A stretch of 64,000 nt of DNA from contig UCJD01000013.1 of assembly GCA_900472605.1 (NCBI GenBank), forward strand, positions 183,944 to 247,943, in the 5' to 3' direction. The stretch's first letter is position 1. Every line of letters starts with the position of its first letter. Under the pieces are notes generated by a model. It ran no database searches. It saw nothing but the letters and a program-made list of their open reading frames with translations, and had not been told where the DNA came from. The DNA is from Hyphomicrobiales bacterium (GTDB lineage: Bacteria; Pseudomonadota; Alphaproteobacteria; Rhizobiales; Rhizobiaceae). The translations under genes were made by a program, and so were the position numbers. Below, in pieces: positions 54,185-63,617 of this stretch.

Positions 54185-56053
54185 CTACGCCTCTTCCAGA
54201 TCGGCCGCCAGGAAGCCGCCCGATTGCCGCGCCCAGAGTTCCGCGTAGAGCCCGCCATCGCGCAACAGCGCCCCGTGCGTCCCTTCCTGAATGATGCGTC
54301 CCTTATCGACGACGATCAGCCGGTCAAGCGCCGCGATCGTCGACAGCCGGTGCGCGATCGCCAGAACTGTCTTGCCATCCATGATGCGGTTGAGATTTGT
54401 CTGGATCGCCTCTTCAACTTCGGAATCGAGCGCCGATGTCGCCTCGTCGAGAACCAGGATCGGCGCATCCTTGAGCATCACCCGGGCGATCGCGATCCGC
54501 TGCCGCTGCCCGCCCGACAGCTTGACGCCGCGTTCGCCGACATGCGCGTCGAAGCCCTTGCGCCCCTGCTGATCCTCCAGCCGCTGGATGAAGCCCAGCG
54601 CCTCGGCGCGCCGCGCCGCCTCGATCAATCCGGCCTCGCCGGCATCCGGTCGGCCGAAGAGGATGTTGTCGCGCACCGAGCGGTGCAGCAGCGACGTATC
54701 CTGGCTGACGACGCCGATCTGCATCCTGAGCGACTCCTGCCTGACGTCGGCAATATCCTGCCCGTCGATCAGGATACGCCCGCCTTCGAGATCGTAGAGC
54801 CGGAGGAGAAGGTTCACGAGTGTCGACTTGCCGGCACCCGAGCGCCCGACGATGCCGACCTTCTCACCGGGAGCGATGGTCAGCGAGAAGTGGTCGATCA
54901 CGCCGCTGCCCTTGCCATAGTGGAAGGACACGTCATCGAAACGGATACCGGGCTCGGCAATGACAATATCCGTCGCATCCGGTTTGTCGACGAGGCCGAG
55001 CGGCTTGGAGATGAGTTCCGCCGAGTTCTGGATCGTGCCGAGATTGCGCATGATGCCGTTGAACTGCGTCATCAGCCGTCCGAGCAGGAAGTTCAGCCGG
55101 AGCACCAGCGCCAGCGAGAAGGCGACGGCGCCCGAGCTGATCAACCCCTGCAGCCACAGGTGCACGCTGAGCCCGGCCATGGTGACGATCATGATGCCGG
55201 ACAGGAGCGCCATGGAGGCACGCACGCCGGTGATGAAGCGGGTAAAAAGCAGCACGGTCGCCTGGAACGCATCGAAGCCCTGCCGCATGTAGCGATCGGT
55301 CTCCTCGTCGCGGGCAAACAGCTTCAGCGTCTGGATGTTGCTATAGGCATCCACCATGCGCCCGTTGAGCATCGAGGCGGATTCGGCCGTATCGCGCGAG
55401 TGACGCCGGATACGCGGCACGAAATAGCGCGCGAGAACCCCGAAGGCCATCAGCCAGCAGAGCACGACCACCGCCAGCGACATATCAAGCCGCGCGACGA
55501 GCACCAGCGTCGTCGCGGCATAAATGCCGACGAACCAGACGCTCTCCATCAGCGACGTCACGAGATCGCCCGTCGCCTGCCCCGCCGACCACACCTTGGT
55601 GACGATCCGTCCGGAGAAATCGCTCTGGAAGAACGACAGCGATTGCCGCGATACATGCAGATAGGATTGCCAACGCGCCAGATTGTAAAATCCTGGCGTG
55701 ATCACCTGCTGATCGACAAGAGCGATCACCAGTTGCACAATGAAGCGCACGAGCCCGATGAGAAACAGCATGCCGAACAACTCGAAGCCATGCGCGGCAA
55801 GCAGGCCGTGCCAGCCGACATCCGGCTTGATGCTGGCGAGGATATCGACGACCCGCCCGACGAACCAGAAAAGCGCCGCCTCGATCGCGGCCGACAAGCC
55901 GCCGAGAACCAGCATCGCGATGAAGGGCAGTTTGGCTTGGCCGATATAGAACCAGATGAAGCCCGTCGTCGACCGCGGCGGCTGAATGCTGTCGCGCGGC
56001 TCGAAGGGATCAATCCAGGTTTCAAAGGCACGAAAGAGTCGATTTAGGAGCAT
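54185..56053 (-). CDS. ABC exporter half-transporter (permease-ATPase) 1
   Basis: A 622-residue fusion of six TMs and an ATPase, MsbA/multidrug type. Walker A is VGRSGAGKSTLV, the signature is LSGGQRQRIAIARV and Walker B is ILVLDEATSALD; the Q-loop (GVVSQDTSLLHRS) and H-loop (IAHRLST) are intact. It is a close paralogue of the exporter at 58617-60485. The two may pair as a heterodimer or each form a homodimer. The substrate is unknown. The ATG has only a weak ribosome site. Confidence 0.92.
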   Translation of the reverse strand: MLLNRLFRAFETWIDPFEPRDSIQPPRSTTGFIWFYIGQAKLPFIAMLVLGGLSAAIEAALFWFVGRVVDILASIKPDVGWHGLLAAHGFELFGMLFLIGLVRFIVQLVIALVDQQVITPGFYNLARWQSYLHVSRQSLSFFQSDFSGRIVTKVWSAGQATGDLVTSLMESVWFVGIYAATTLVLVARLDMSLAVVVLCWLMAFGVLARYFVPRIRRHSRDTAESASMLNGRMVDAYSNIQTLKLFARDEETDRYMRQGFDAFQATVLLFTRFITGVRASMALLSGIMIVTMAGLSVHLWLQGLISSGAVAFSLALVLRLNFLLGRLMTQFNGIMRNLGTIQNSAELISKPLGLVDKPDATDIVIAEPGIRFDDVSFHYGKGSGVIDHFSLTIAPGEKVGIVGRSGAGKSTLVNLLLRLYDLEGGRILIDGQDIADVRQESLRMQIGVVSQDTSLLHRSVRDNILFGRPDAGEAGLIEAARRAEALGFIQRLEDQQGRKGFDAHVGERGVKLSGGQRQRIAIARVMLKDAPILVLDEATSALDSEVEEAIQTNLNRIMDGKTVLAIAHRLSTIAALDRLIVVDKGRIIQEGTHGALLRDGGLYAELWARQSGGFLAADLEEA

Positions 56054-56215
56054 ATCTGCGATATAGGCTTATCCCCCGGATGGGGAAAGCAATCCCTTCA
56101 CCGGACCAACCTTATATTTTCGTAATGATTGGTAACATCGACGGCATCGTCGTTGAATGAGACATGTCCCGCCACAATGTGGGAATAGCATGAGATTTCA
56201 CGGGAGACGGCCACA

Positions 56216-56458
56216 ATGCAAAAGAGGACACTCGTGTCGAGCATACCGTTGCCTTTGGCGGAAAGACTCGATGCGGTCATAGAGCAGCTCGGAGTAACGC
56301 ACGATCAGGTCGTGGCGGAAGCCGTTGCCGCTTGGATCGATAGTGAAGAGCAGCGTCGGTTGATGGCGTTACGCACGCTCGCCTTTGCCAGCAGCATGGC
56401 GGTCGAAGGCCATCGCATCATAGATTGGGCCGACAGCCTGAGTGCCGACCGGCACTGA
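56216..56458 (+). CDS. Orphan ribbon-helix-helix protein (CopG/ParD-like)
   Basis: An 80-residue protein. The N-terminus TLVSSIPLPLAERLDAVIEQLG fits a ribbon-helix-helix strand and first helix, and THDQVVAEAVAAWIDSEEQR the second. The remainder ends with RIIDWADSLSADRH. Such proteins are usually antitoxins or small repressors. No toxin gene follows: the next gene is convergent. CGGGAG precedes the ATG. It may be a lone repressor or a remnant of a toxin-antitoxin pair. Confidence 0.75.
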   Translation: MQKRTLVSSIPLPLAERLDAVIEQLGVTHDQVVAEAVAAWIDSEEQRRLMALRTLAFASSMAVEGHRIIDWADSLSADRH

Positions 56459-56490
56459 GCAAACGCAGCCAAGAGACTGATTGAGAAGTA

Positions 56491-56523
56491 AAAACGCCCT
56501 CCCGATATCCCAGGGAGGGCGTT
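56491..56523. terminator. Bidirectional-type terminator between RHH and chemoreceptor genes
   Basis: An 11-bp stem AACGCCCTCCC/GGGAGGGCGTT with a GATATCCCA loop lies between convergent genes. The minus strand continues TTTTA, so it best serves the chemoreceptor gene. Confidence 0.75.
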
Positions 56524-56548
56524 GTCAATTGTGCATTATGTCGGGTCG

Positions 56549-58422
56549 TCAGCCGTAGGCGCGGGCAACGCGGGCACCAAGCGCACGGGCCGGCGAATTG
56601 ACAGGCTGGTGGCTCGCCTCCGAAGCGACGCGCATCGCGGCAGCCTGGCTTTCGCTCAACCTGAACTGCGAGAGAAGCTCGATCAGCGCCGCGGCGTCGC
56701 GCGTCAGGCTGTACGTGGCGGCGGTGGTCTGCTCGACCATCGCGGCATTCTTCTGGATGCCTTGATCCATATGGTTCACGGCGACATTGATCTCGCTGAG
56801 ACCGGTCGACTGTTCCCGCGAGGTGCCCACGATGGCCGACACGTTGCCATTGATCTCCTGGACCTCGGACACGATCACGGCGAGCTGCCGTCCGGTTTCG
56901 CCGACGAGCTCCACACCCTGACGCACCTGATCGCCCGATTTGGTGATGAGCGCCTTGATCTCCTTGGCGGCATTGGCCGAACGCTGCGCCAACTCACGCA
57001 CTTCCTGCGCCACGACCGCAAAGCCCTTGCCCGCCTCACCGGCGCGTGCCGCCTCGACACCGGCGTTCAGCGCCAGGAGATTCGTCTGGAAGGCGATGTC
57101 GTCGATGACGCCGATGATGTTGGAAATCCCGTTCGACGAGGTTTCGATGGCTTGCATGGCCGCCACCGCCTTCTCGACGATCGCGCCGGAGCGCTCGGCG
57201 CCGCTACGGGTCGTCTCCACCAGTTCCCCCGCCTGTCCGGCGCGCGCGGCCGTGTCCCGGACCGCCGTCGTCACCTGCTCGAGCGACGACGCCGTCTCCT
57301 CAACCGAGGCAGCCTGCTGCTCGGTGCGCTTCGACAGATCTTCGGCCGCCGCGCGGATCTCGTTTGCGCCAGCGTCGATCTTGCGGGCGTTTTCGCCGAC
57401 AACGCGCAACACGCGTTCCAGCCCGTGCACGGATTCGTTGAAGTTGGTGCGCAACTGGTCCAGCTGGCCGGCGAAGCTCTGCTCGATACGGAAGGTCAGG
57501 TCGCCATCGGAAAGGCTCTTCAGTCCATGCGCCAGATTGTCGACGGCAAAGGACACCTCGGCCGCCTCACGGGCCTTCTGCTCTTCGCGTGCGATCCGCT
57601 CGCTTTCGCTCATCGATCGATTGGCTTCCGTCTCCCGCTCGAGGCGTTCGCGATCAAGCGCGTTCTCGCGGAAGACGACAACGGCTGCGGCCATCTCGCC
57701 GATCTCGTCAAGACGGCCGGCATAGGGAATGACAGCCTGGTTATCACCGGCAGCCAGCGCGTTCATCGACTGCGTGATCGCCCCGATCGGCCGGGTGACG
57801 CGAACGAGGCTAAGCACCGCAGCGCCGATCGCGAGAAGCACAGCGATCAGCACGCCAGCGACCGTTGCGATTGTCACGACCTGGGTCGTATCGGCCGCAG
57901 CCTTCTTGTCGCTGCCGGCAGCGGCGCGATTGTCTGAAATCATGCCCTGCAGGATATCACCGGCCCGGTTGCCCATTGGCGTCATCTTCTCGATGACAGC
58001 CTTGGCATCGCTGTTTCGTGCACTGACGAGCAGGCTGGAGAACTGTCTCCGAGCTTGTCGTAATCCGCCATGATGGTCTTGAGCTGTTCGAACCGCGGCC
58101 GCGGGCCTGCCGATTGCGCAGCTTCGAACGTGGCAACTGCGGTCTCACGCGCTGCCGTGGCGGTCTTGATCTGGGCCAGGAGAGCCTTCTGCTCTTCATC
58201 GCTGACAGCCGCAAACACCGCGAGATAAAGACGGCGGACGTCGGACATGCGGCGCTCCATCTCCGCAATCATCAGCGACTTGTCCATCCGCAGGCTGATG
58301 CTTTCCGCCTGGCTGTTGAGCTGCCACACCGACCGCATGCCGGCGGCGCCCTGGGCGATCAGGATAACAACAATGAAGGCAAAGAGAGCGGGCAGAAGAA
58401 TCTTGATCTTGAGAAAGCTCAT
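56549..58422 (-). pseudogene. Methyl-accepting chemotaxis protein broken by a one-base deletion
   Basis: Two frames together encode one chemoreceptor of about 624 residues. From the ATG at 58422: TM1 (FLKIKILLPALFAFIVVILI) and a four-helix sensor domain, up to ADYDKLGD. The sense then shifts at about 58045: restoring one C in GAGACAGTTC (minus strand) would continue as [20 protein letters not shown] in the second frame. That frame carries TM2 (about 57853-57900), HAMP and the signalling domain with the hairpin [24 protein letters not shown]. No start with a ribosome site opens the second part. The break is either a real mutation or a sequence error. A C-terminal CheR-binding pentapeptide is not seen. 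Confidence 0.85.
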
Positions 58423-58616
58423 GGCTGGCACCTGAAAAGTTTCAAAGAATGCTTAAGTCTATGAAACCCTTGTGCCAGCCTCCGCTAAACAAAAACTTAC
58501 CACCAGCGCGTGCTTTTATGCATGCCGCAACGAGACCCTGCGAAAAGGCCGCGCCATAATTGACGTCCGTCAAATTCCCTCGCCCCACGCGCATGGCGGA
58601 GCGAGGGAAGCCTGCG

Positions 58617-60485
58617 TTATTCCGCCGCAGCCTCTTTCTGGACGCCATCCTCATCCGAGTGATCGGCAAGGAAGCCGCCCGACTGGCGGTTCCAGAGATC
58701 GGCATAGACGCCGCCCTGCTCCACCAGTTCGACATGCGAGCCGGCCTCGATGATCTTGCCCTTGTCGAGCACGACCAGCCGGTCCATCTCCGTCAATGTC
58801 GACAGACGGTGGGCGATGGCGATGACCGTCTTGCCCTCCATCAGCGCAAACAGGTTCTCCTGGATCGCAGCCTCGACTTCGGAATCGAGCGCCGAGGTCG
58901 CCTCGTCGAGAACCAGGATCGGCGCGTCCTTGAGGAAGACGCGGGCGATCGCGATCCGCTGGCGCTGGCCGCCAGACAGCTTCACCCCACGCTCGCCGAC
59001 CTGCGCATCGAGCGCCTTGCGCCCCTGCATGTCGACCAGCCCCTCGACGAAGTCCCAGGCGTTGGCCCGCTTGGCCGCCTCGATGATCTCCGCATCCGTC
59101 GCATCCGGACGGCCGTAGGCGATGTTGTCGCGGATCGAGCGGTGCAGCAGCGACGTGTCCTGCGTGACGACGCCGATCAGCTCGCGCAGGCTCTCCTGCG
59201 AGACATGCGAGATGTCCTGACCGTCGATGGTGATGCGGCCGCCTTCCAGATCGTAGAAGCGCAGCAACAGGTTCATCAGCGTCGTCTTGCCGGCGCCGGA
59301 GCGGCCGACCAGCCCCACCTTCTCGCCCGCCTTGATGTCGAGCGACAGGTTGTCGATGATGCCCTTGCCCTTCCCGTAGTGGAAGCCGATCCGGTCATAG
59401 TGGATCGCACCCTTCTTGGCGGTCAGCGACGAGGCGCCCGGCTTGTCGGTGATGTCGTGCTCTTTCGTCATCATCTCCATGCCGTCATAGACCGTGCCGA
59501 TATTCTCGAACAGCGCCGAGACTTCCCACATGATCCACTGCGACATGCCGTTGACGCGCATGGCAAGGCCGATGGCGATGGCGATCGCGCCGACCGAGAT
59601 GCCGCCGTTCAGCCAGAACCAGATCGACAGGCCCGAGATCACGAACAGCGCCACGCAGTTGTTGATATAGACCGATGCGTGGAACATCGTGACCTTGCGC
59701 ATCTGCTGGTGCACAGTCTGCAAAAACCCGTCCATGCCTTCCTTGGCATAGGTCTCCTCGCGGCCCGCATGCGAGAACAGCTTCACCGTCGCGATGTTGG
59801 TGTAGCTGTCGACGACGCGGCCGGTCATCAGCGAACGCGCATCCGCCTGCATCGCCGCGATCTTCCGCAGCCGCGGTACGAAGTAGGCGACGATGGCGAT
59901 ATAGACGCCGAGCCATGCCAGAATCGGAATCATCAGCCGCCAGTCGGCCGCCGCGATGACGACGATCATCGAGATGAAGTAGCTGACGACATAGACGAAG
60001 ACGTCGAGGATCTTCATCACCGTCTCGCGCACCGCAAGCGATGTCTGCATCACCTTGGTCGCCACGCGTCCGGCGAACTCGTTGGCGAAGAAGGTCATGC
60101 TGTGCCGCATCAGGAAGCGATGCATCTGCCAGCGGGCGATCATCGGATAGTTGCCGATCAGCACCTGGTGCATGATGACGGAGTCCGCCACTGCCGCCAA
60201 AGGCAGACCGATCAGGATCAGCGCGCCCATCCAGTAGAGCTTGTGTCCCTCCGTATCGAGGAAGGTCTTGGGATCGGCATGCGTCAGCCAGTCGACAATG
60301 TTGCCGAGGAACTGGAACAGCGCGACTTCGCCGACCGCGATCAGCATCGTCAGCACGGCCATGGCAGCAAGCCAGGGGGCCGCGGGTTTCGTATAGTGCC
60401 AGCAGAAGGCAAACAGCCCCTTGGGAGGAACGCCGGGCTCCTCGGTGGGGAAAGGATTGAGACGCTGTTCAAACCAGCCAAACAT
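58617..60485 (-). CDS. ABC exporter half-transporter (permease-ATPase) 2
   Basis: A 622-residue fusion of six TMs and an ATPase, paralogous to the exporter at 54185-56053. Walker A VGRSGAGKTTLM, signature LSGGQRQRIAIARV, Walker B ILVLDEATSALD, Q-loop (GVVTQDTSLLHRS) and H-loop (IAHRLST) are intact. The start is the ATG at 60485 (MFGWFEQRLNPFP) after GGAG. A 22-codon ORF with its own strong ribosome site lies 141 bp upstream in the presumed leader, which suggests translation-linked control. The substrate is unknown; the multidrug/lipid exporter group is likely. Confidence 0.92.
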   Translation of the reverse strand: MFGWFEQRLNPFPTEEPGVPPKGLFAFCWHYTKPAAPWLAAMAVLTMLIAVGEVALFQFLGNIVDWLTHADPKTFLDTEGHKLYWMGALILIGLPLAAVADSVIMHQVLIGNYPMIARWQMHRFLMRHSMTFFANEFAGRVATKVMQTSLAVRETVMKILDVFVYVVSYFISMIVVIAAADWRLMIPILAWLGVYIAIVAYFVPRLRKIAAMQADARSLMTGRVVDSYTNIATVKLFSHAGREETYAKEGMDGFLQTVHQQMRKVTMFHASVYINNCVALFVISGLSIWFWLNGGISVGAIAIAIGLAMRVNGMSQWIMWEVSALFENIGTVYDGMEMMTKEHDITDKPGASSLTAKKGAIHYDRIGFHYGKGKGIIDNLSLDIKAGEKVGLVGRSGAGKTTLMNLLLRFYDLEGGRITIDGQDISHVSQESLRELIGVVTQDTSLLHRSIRDNIAYGRPDATDAEIIEAAKRANAWDFVEGLVDMQGRKALDAQVGERGVKLSGGQRQRIAIARVFLKDAPILVLDEATSALDSEVEAAIQENLFALMEGKTVIAIAHRLSTLTEMDRLVVLDKGKIIEAGSHVELVEQGGVYADLWNRQSGGFLADHSDEDGVQKEAAAE

Positions 60486-60626
60486 GAAAATGCTCCGAAC
60501 TTCAGCGTTCCTGCCTTCGCCGGCGCGGACGCGCAACGGCTTATATGGGCAGTGGACGTTCAAGGGACGAGGCCAACATGGCCGCGCAATGGATTACGAA
60601 AGGGAAATCAGAAAGAAAAGGACGCC

Positions 60627-60695
60627 TTAGGAGCGTCGGGTCGCCATGATCCGCACATTGGCGGACGGGAGGCTGACATACGGCAATGCATTCAT
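60627..60695 (-). CDS. 22-residue leader ORF upstream of ABC exporter
   Basis: An ATG at 60695 preceded by AAGGGAG, 8 nt away, opens MNALPYVSLPSANVRIMATR followed by RS and TAA. It ends 141 bp before the exporter start in the same direction. The Shine-Dalgarno is stronger than that of the exporter. Short ORFs placed so before drug-exporter genes often act as leader peptides for attenuation or stalling. The same frame is open further upstream but without ribosome sites. Translation is predicted, not shown. Confidence 0.5.
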   Translation of the reverse strand: MNALPYVSLPSANVRIMATRRS

Positions 60696-60868
60696 CTTGG
60701 CGCTCCCTTGTTGGCGATTGAAGATATGCACCGATAACGCGAAATTGACGGGTTTTCCAGCCCAAACTTGCCGAAAGCCGAATATTCGCGCCCAAAAAGC
60801 AGGCTGTTGCACCAAAACCGCACTTGCACTAGGTCAAGCCGGACAGAAGCGATCAAACGGCGGCGATC

Positions 60869-61330
60869 ATGGCGGACCTTAGAATAGCACTCTATCAGCC
60901 CGATATTCCTGGCAACACCGGCACCATTCTGCGCCTTGCCGCCTGTCTCGGCTTTGCCGTCGATATCATCGAGCCGGCCGGTTTCGACATCTCCGATCGC
61001 AACCTCAAGCGCGCCGGCATGGACTACATCGCCGCCGCCGCCCTTACCCGCCATGTCAATTTCGAGCAGTTTGAGGACTGGCGCAATACCACCGGCCGCC
61101 GCCTCGTCCTTGCCTCCACCAAGGCAGCCGGCCGCTATACCGATTTCCGCTTCCACGCCAACGATATCCTGCTCTTCGGCCGCGAGAGCGCCGGCGTGCC
61201 CGACCATGTGCACGACACCGCCGATGCCCGCATCCTCGTGCCCATGATCGAGGGACAGCGTTCGATCAACGTCGCCGTATCGGCGGCGATGATCACGGGC
61301 GAAGCCATGCGCCAGACCGTCTGGTCCTGA
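60869..61330 (+). CDS. trmL: tRNA (cytidine/uridine-34-2'-O)-methyltransferase TrmL
   Basis: A 153-residue SPOUT methyltransferase that methylates the 2'-OH of the wobble nucleotide in tRNA-Leu isoacceptors. The three motifs are visible: IALYQPDIPGNTGTILRLAA, LLFGRESAGVP and ILVPMIEGQRSINVAVSAAM. It is full length. It is divergent from the leader ORF/ABC exporter. Close association with pet and exporter genes is common in rhizobia. Confidence 0.95.
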   Translation: MADLRIALYQPDIPGNTGTILRLAACLGFAVDIIEPAGFDISDRNLKRAGMDYIAAAALTRHVNFEQFEDWRNTTGRRLVLASTKAAGRYTDFRFHANDILLFGRESAGVPDHVHDTADARILVPMIEGQRSINVAVSAAMITGEAMRQTVWS

Positions 61331-61525
61331 CCCTGCCACGGAAATGCCCGGCAAGCGGCGCATAATGTCGCGAACGGCGTTGTGAAATCGCCGATCAGGC
61401 GTATAATTTTTAGCCGGGCAAACAAAAAATCGGATGATATCCCGATATTTCAATGCTTTGCCGCCAAGAAAGAGTCGAAAAACGCGCCGCAACGGGCGCC
61501 AAGAGATAGAAAAAGACAAGCCCGC

Positions 61526-63172
61526 ATGGAATCCACAATCGTCATGATCAACCTGTTCGGCGCCGTAGCCCTGCTGCTGTTCGGCCTGTCGCAGGTGAAG
61601 GATGGCGTGTCGCGCGCTTTCGGCGCGCGGCTGCGGACCGGGCTCGCATCCGGCACGAAGAGCGGCCTGCGCTCCTTCATCTCCGGCTTCCTTGCGACCA
61701 TCGCCCTGCAGAGCTCGACCGCGACCGCCCTGATGGTCGCCTCCTTCGTCGAGCGCGAGCTGGTCAAGCCGCGCATGGCGCAGATCGTGCTTCTGGGCGC
61801 GAATGTCGGCACCGCCGTCACCGCCTGGATCGTCGCGACCGGCATCGAGTGGCTGTCGCCGCTGGTCATCCTCGCGGGCATCGTGCTCTATCGCGGCGGC
61901 TCGACGTCGCGCCAGGGCGGCGGTCAGGCGCTGATCGGCATCGGCCTCATGCTGCTGTCGCTGCATCTGTTGAGCAGTGCCACCGAGCCGATGCGCCAGT
62001 CGCCGGCGCTCTCGGCCTTCATCGGCCTGCTCGACAATGCCTGGCCGGTGGCGCTCGCCTTTTCGGCCTGCATCGCCTTCATCTCCTCCTCCAGCCTCGC
62101 AGCCGTCGTCCTCATCCTGTCGCTCGCCTCGACGGGCATCCTGTCGGCCGGCCTTGTGATCGTGCTGGTGCTCGGCGCCAATCTCGGCGGCGCCATTCCG
62201 CCCGTCATCGCCTCGCTTTCCGGTCCAGCCTCGGTCAAGCGCGTCACGCTGGGCAATCTGATCGTGCGCGCCATCGGCTGCCTGATCGCGCTGCCGCTCG
62301 CCGGCTTCGGTGCCGATCTCCTGGAAACCCTGCCGCTGTCTGCGGCCAAGTTGCCGGTGGACGCCCATCTCGGCTTCAACCTCATGCTCGCAGCACTTGC
62401 CTGGCCTTTCTCTCGGCTGCTGTCGCGCCTGATGCTGAAGATCGTTCCCGAGGACGAGCAGGCCGACAACGCCCCGCGCTATCTCGATCCGCAGGAACTC
62501 TCGACGCCAGTCGTGGCGCTCGCCAGCGCCACCCGCGAAGTGCTTGGCGTCGGCGATCTGATCGAACGCATGCTGCAACGCGCAGCCGACGCCTTCGAGC
62601 GCAACAACATGTCGAAGCTGACGGAAATCGCCTCGCTCGAGCAACGCGTCGACAGCCTGCAGCAGGAGGTGAAGATTTATCTCTCCAAGCTCGGCCGCGG
62701 CGGCCTCAGCGAGGAGGACGGACGCCGCTCCATCGTCATCATCGACTACGCCATTAATCTCGAGCATATCGGCGACATCATCGAGAAGGGCCTGTTGCCG
62801 CAGGTCGCCAAGAAGGTCTCCCTCGGCCTGAAGTTCTCCGAGGACGGCTACGAGGAGCTCAGCAAGCTCTTCCATCTGACGCTGGAAAACCTGCGCATCG
62901 CCCAGACGATCTTCGTCACCCGCGATTTCAATCTCGCCCGTCAACTGATGGAAGTGAAGGTGGAGGTGCGCCGCATGGAGAAGCAATCCTCCGAGCGCCA
63001 TCTCGAACGCCTGCGTGACGGCCGCGCCGACAGCCTGCAGACAAGCTCGCTGCATCTCGACATGCTGCGCGACCTGAAGCGCATCAACGCGCACATCGTC
63101 TCTGTCGCACACCCGATCCTGGATGAAAGCGGCCTCTTGATCGAAAGCCGCCTGCGCAACGCCGCCGAATGA
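61526..63172 (+). CDS. Na/Pi cotransporter family protein with PhoU-like domain
   Basis: A 548-residue membrane protein. The N-terminal 310 residues hold two inverted Na/Pi repeats with the QSSTATALMVAS and SSSLAAVVLILSLA motifs of the NptA/PNaS family. From about residue 340 a cytoplasmic PhoU-like helical domain follows (LIERMLQRAADAFERNNMSK ... INLEHIGDIIEKGLL). Such proteins move phosphate with sodium or export it. The ATG at 61526 starts the first TM properly; the long upstream open frame is without family resemblance. Confidence 0.92.
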   Translation: MESTIVMINLFGAVALLLFGLSQVKDGVSRAFGARLRTGLASGTKSGLRSFISGFLATIALQSSTATALMVASFVERELVKPRMAQIVLLGANVGTAVTAWIVATGIEWLSPLVILAGIVLYRGGSTSRQGGGQALIGIGLMLLSLHLLSSATEPMRQSPALSAFIGLLDNAWPVALAFSACIAFISSSSLAAVVLILSLASTGILSAGLVIVLVLGANLGGAIPPVIASLSGPASVKRVTLGNLIVRAIGCLIALPLAGFGADLLETLPLSAAKLPVDAHLGFNLMLAALAWPFSRLLSRLMLKIVPEDEQADNAPRYLDPQELSTPVVALASATREVLGVGDLIERMLQRAADAFERNNMSKLTEIASLEQRVDSLQQEVKIYLSKLGRGGLSEEDGRRSIVIIDYAINLEHIGDIIEKGLLPQVAKKVSLGLKFSEDGYEELSKLFHLTLENLRIAQTIFVTRDFNLARQLMEVKVEVRRMEKQSSERHLERLRDGRADSLQTSSLHLDMLRDLKRINAHIVSVAHPILDESGLLIESRLRNAAE

Positions 63173-63175
63173 GGC

Positions 63176-63436
63176 TCAATCGGCCGATGGCAGACGCCGC
63201 ATGGTGAACTCGATCTGGTCGCCATCGAGTTGCCGCCAGCTCTCGACCTCGGTCCAGTAGGCGGCCTTCGGATATTCGTCGAACCACTCGCGGGCCTTGG
63301 CACGCGCATCGAGCAGCGCCAGACAGTACGTCTGCCGCACGAACCGATCGTTCTTGCGCGGCGTGCCTTCGGCCCGGTGCTGGGCAATTCTTCGCTTCAG
63401 ACCGTCAAAGGACGGAGGTCCTGGGATCTTCGCCAT
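63176..63436 (-). CDS. Small conserved protein of unknown function
   Basis: An 86-residue soluble protein: MAKIPGPPSFDGLKRRIAQH, an aromatic helix (AREWFDEYPKAAYWTEVESW) and a C-terminal strand pair (DQIEFTMRRLPSAD). I recognise no family with a known role. It is convergent with the Na/Pi gene by 3 bp and divergent from hemF. The ATG at 63436 follows AGAGGTAG; an ATG 6 bp upstream is also in frame. Confidence 0.7.
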   Translation of the reverse strand: MAKIPGPPSFDGLKRRIAQHRAEGTPRKNDRFVRQTYCLALLDARAKAREWFDEYPKAAYWTEVESWRQLDGDQIEFTMRRLPSAD

Positions 63437-63617
63437 AAACATCTACCTCTGAAGAAAAAGGTAGTATCGAACGTCGTTTTTTGCGAGTCGAATCTGAGGT
63501 CGCGAAAGCCCCTGCTTTCCAGCGGTTGGCGCAAGGCCGAACGACCTGCTATCAGGGCGAGAACAGCAATAACAAGAGTCGCACCCCGTGGACGCGGGAC
63601 GACCGGAGACGACGACT

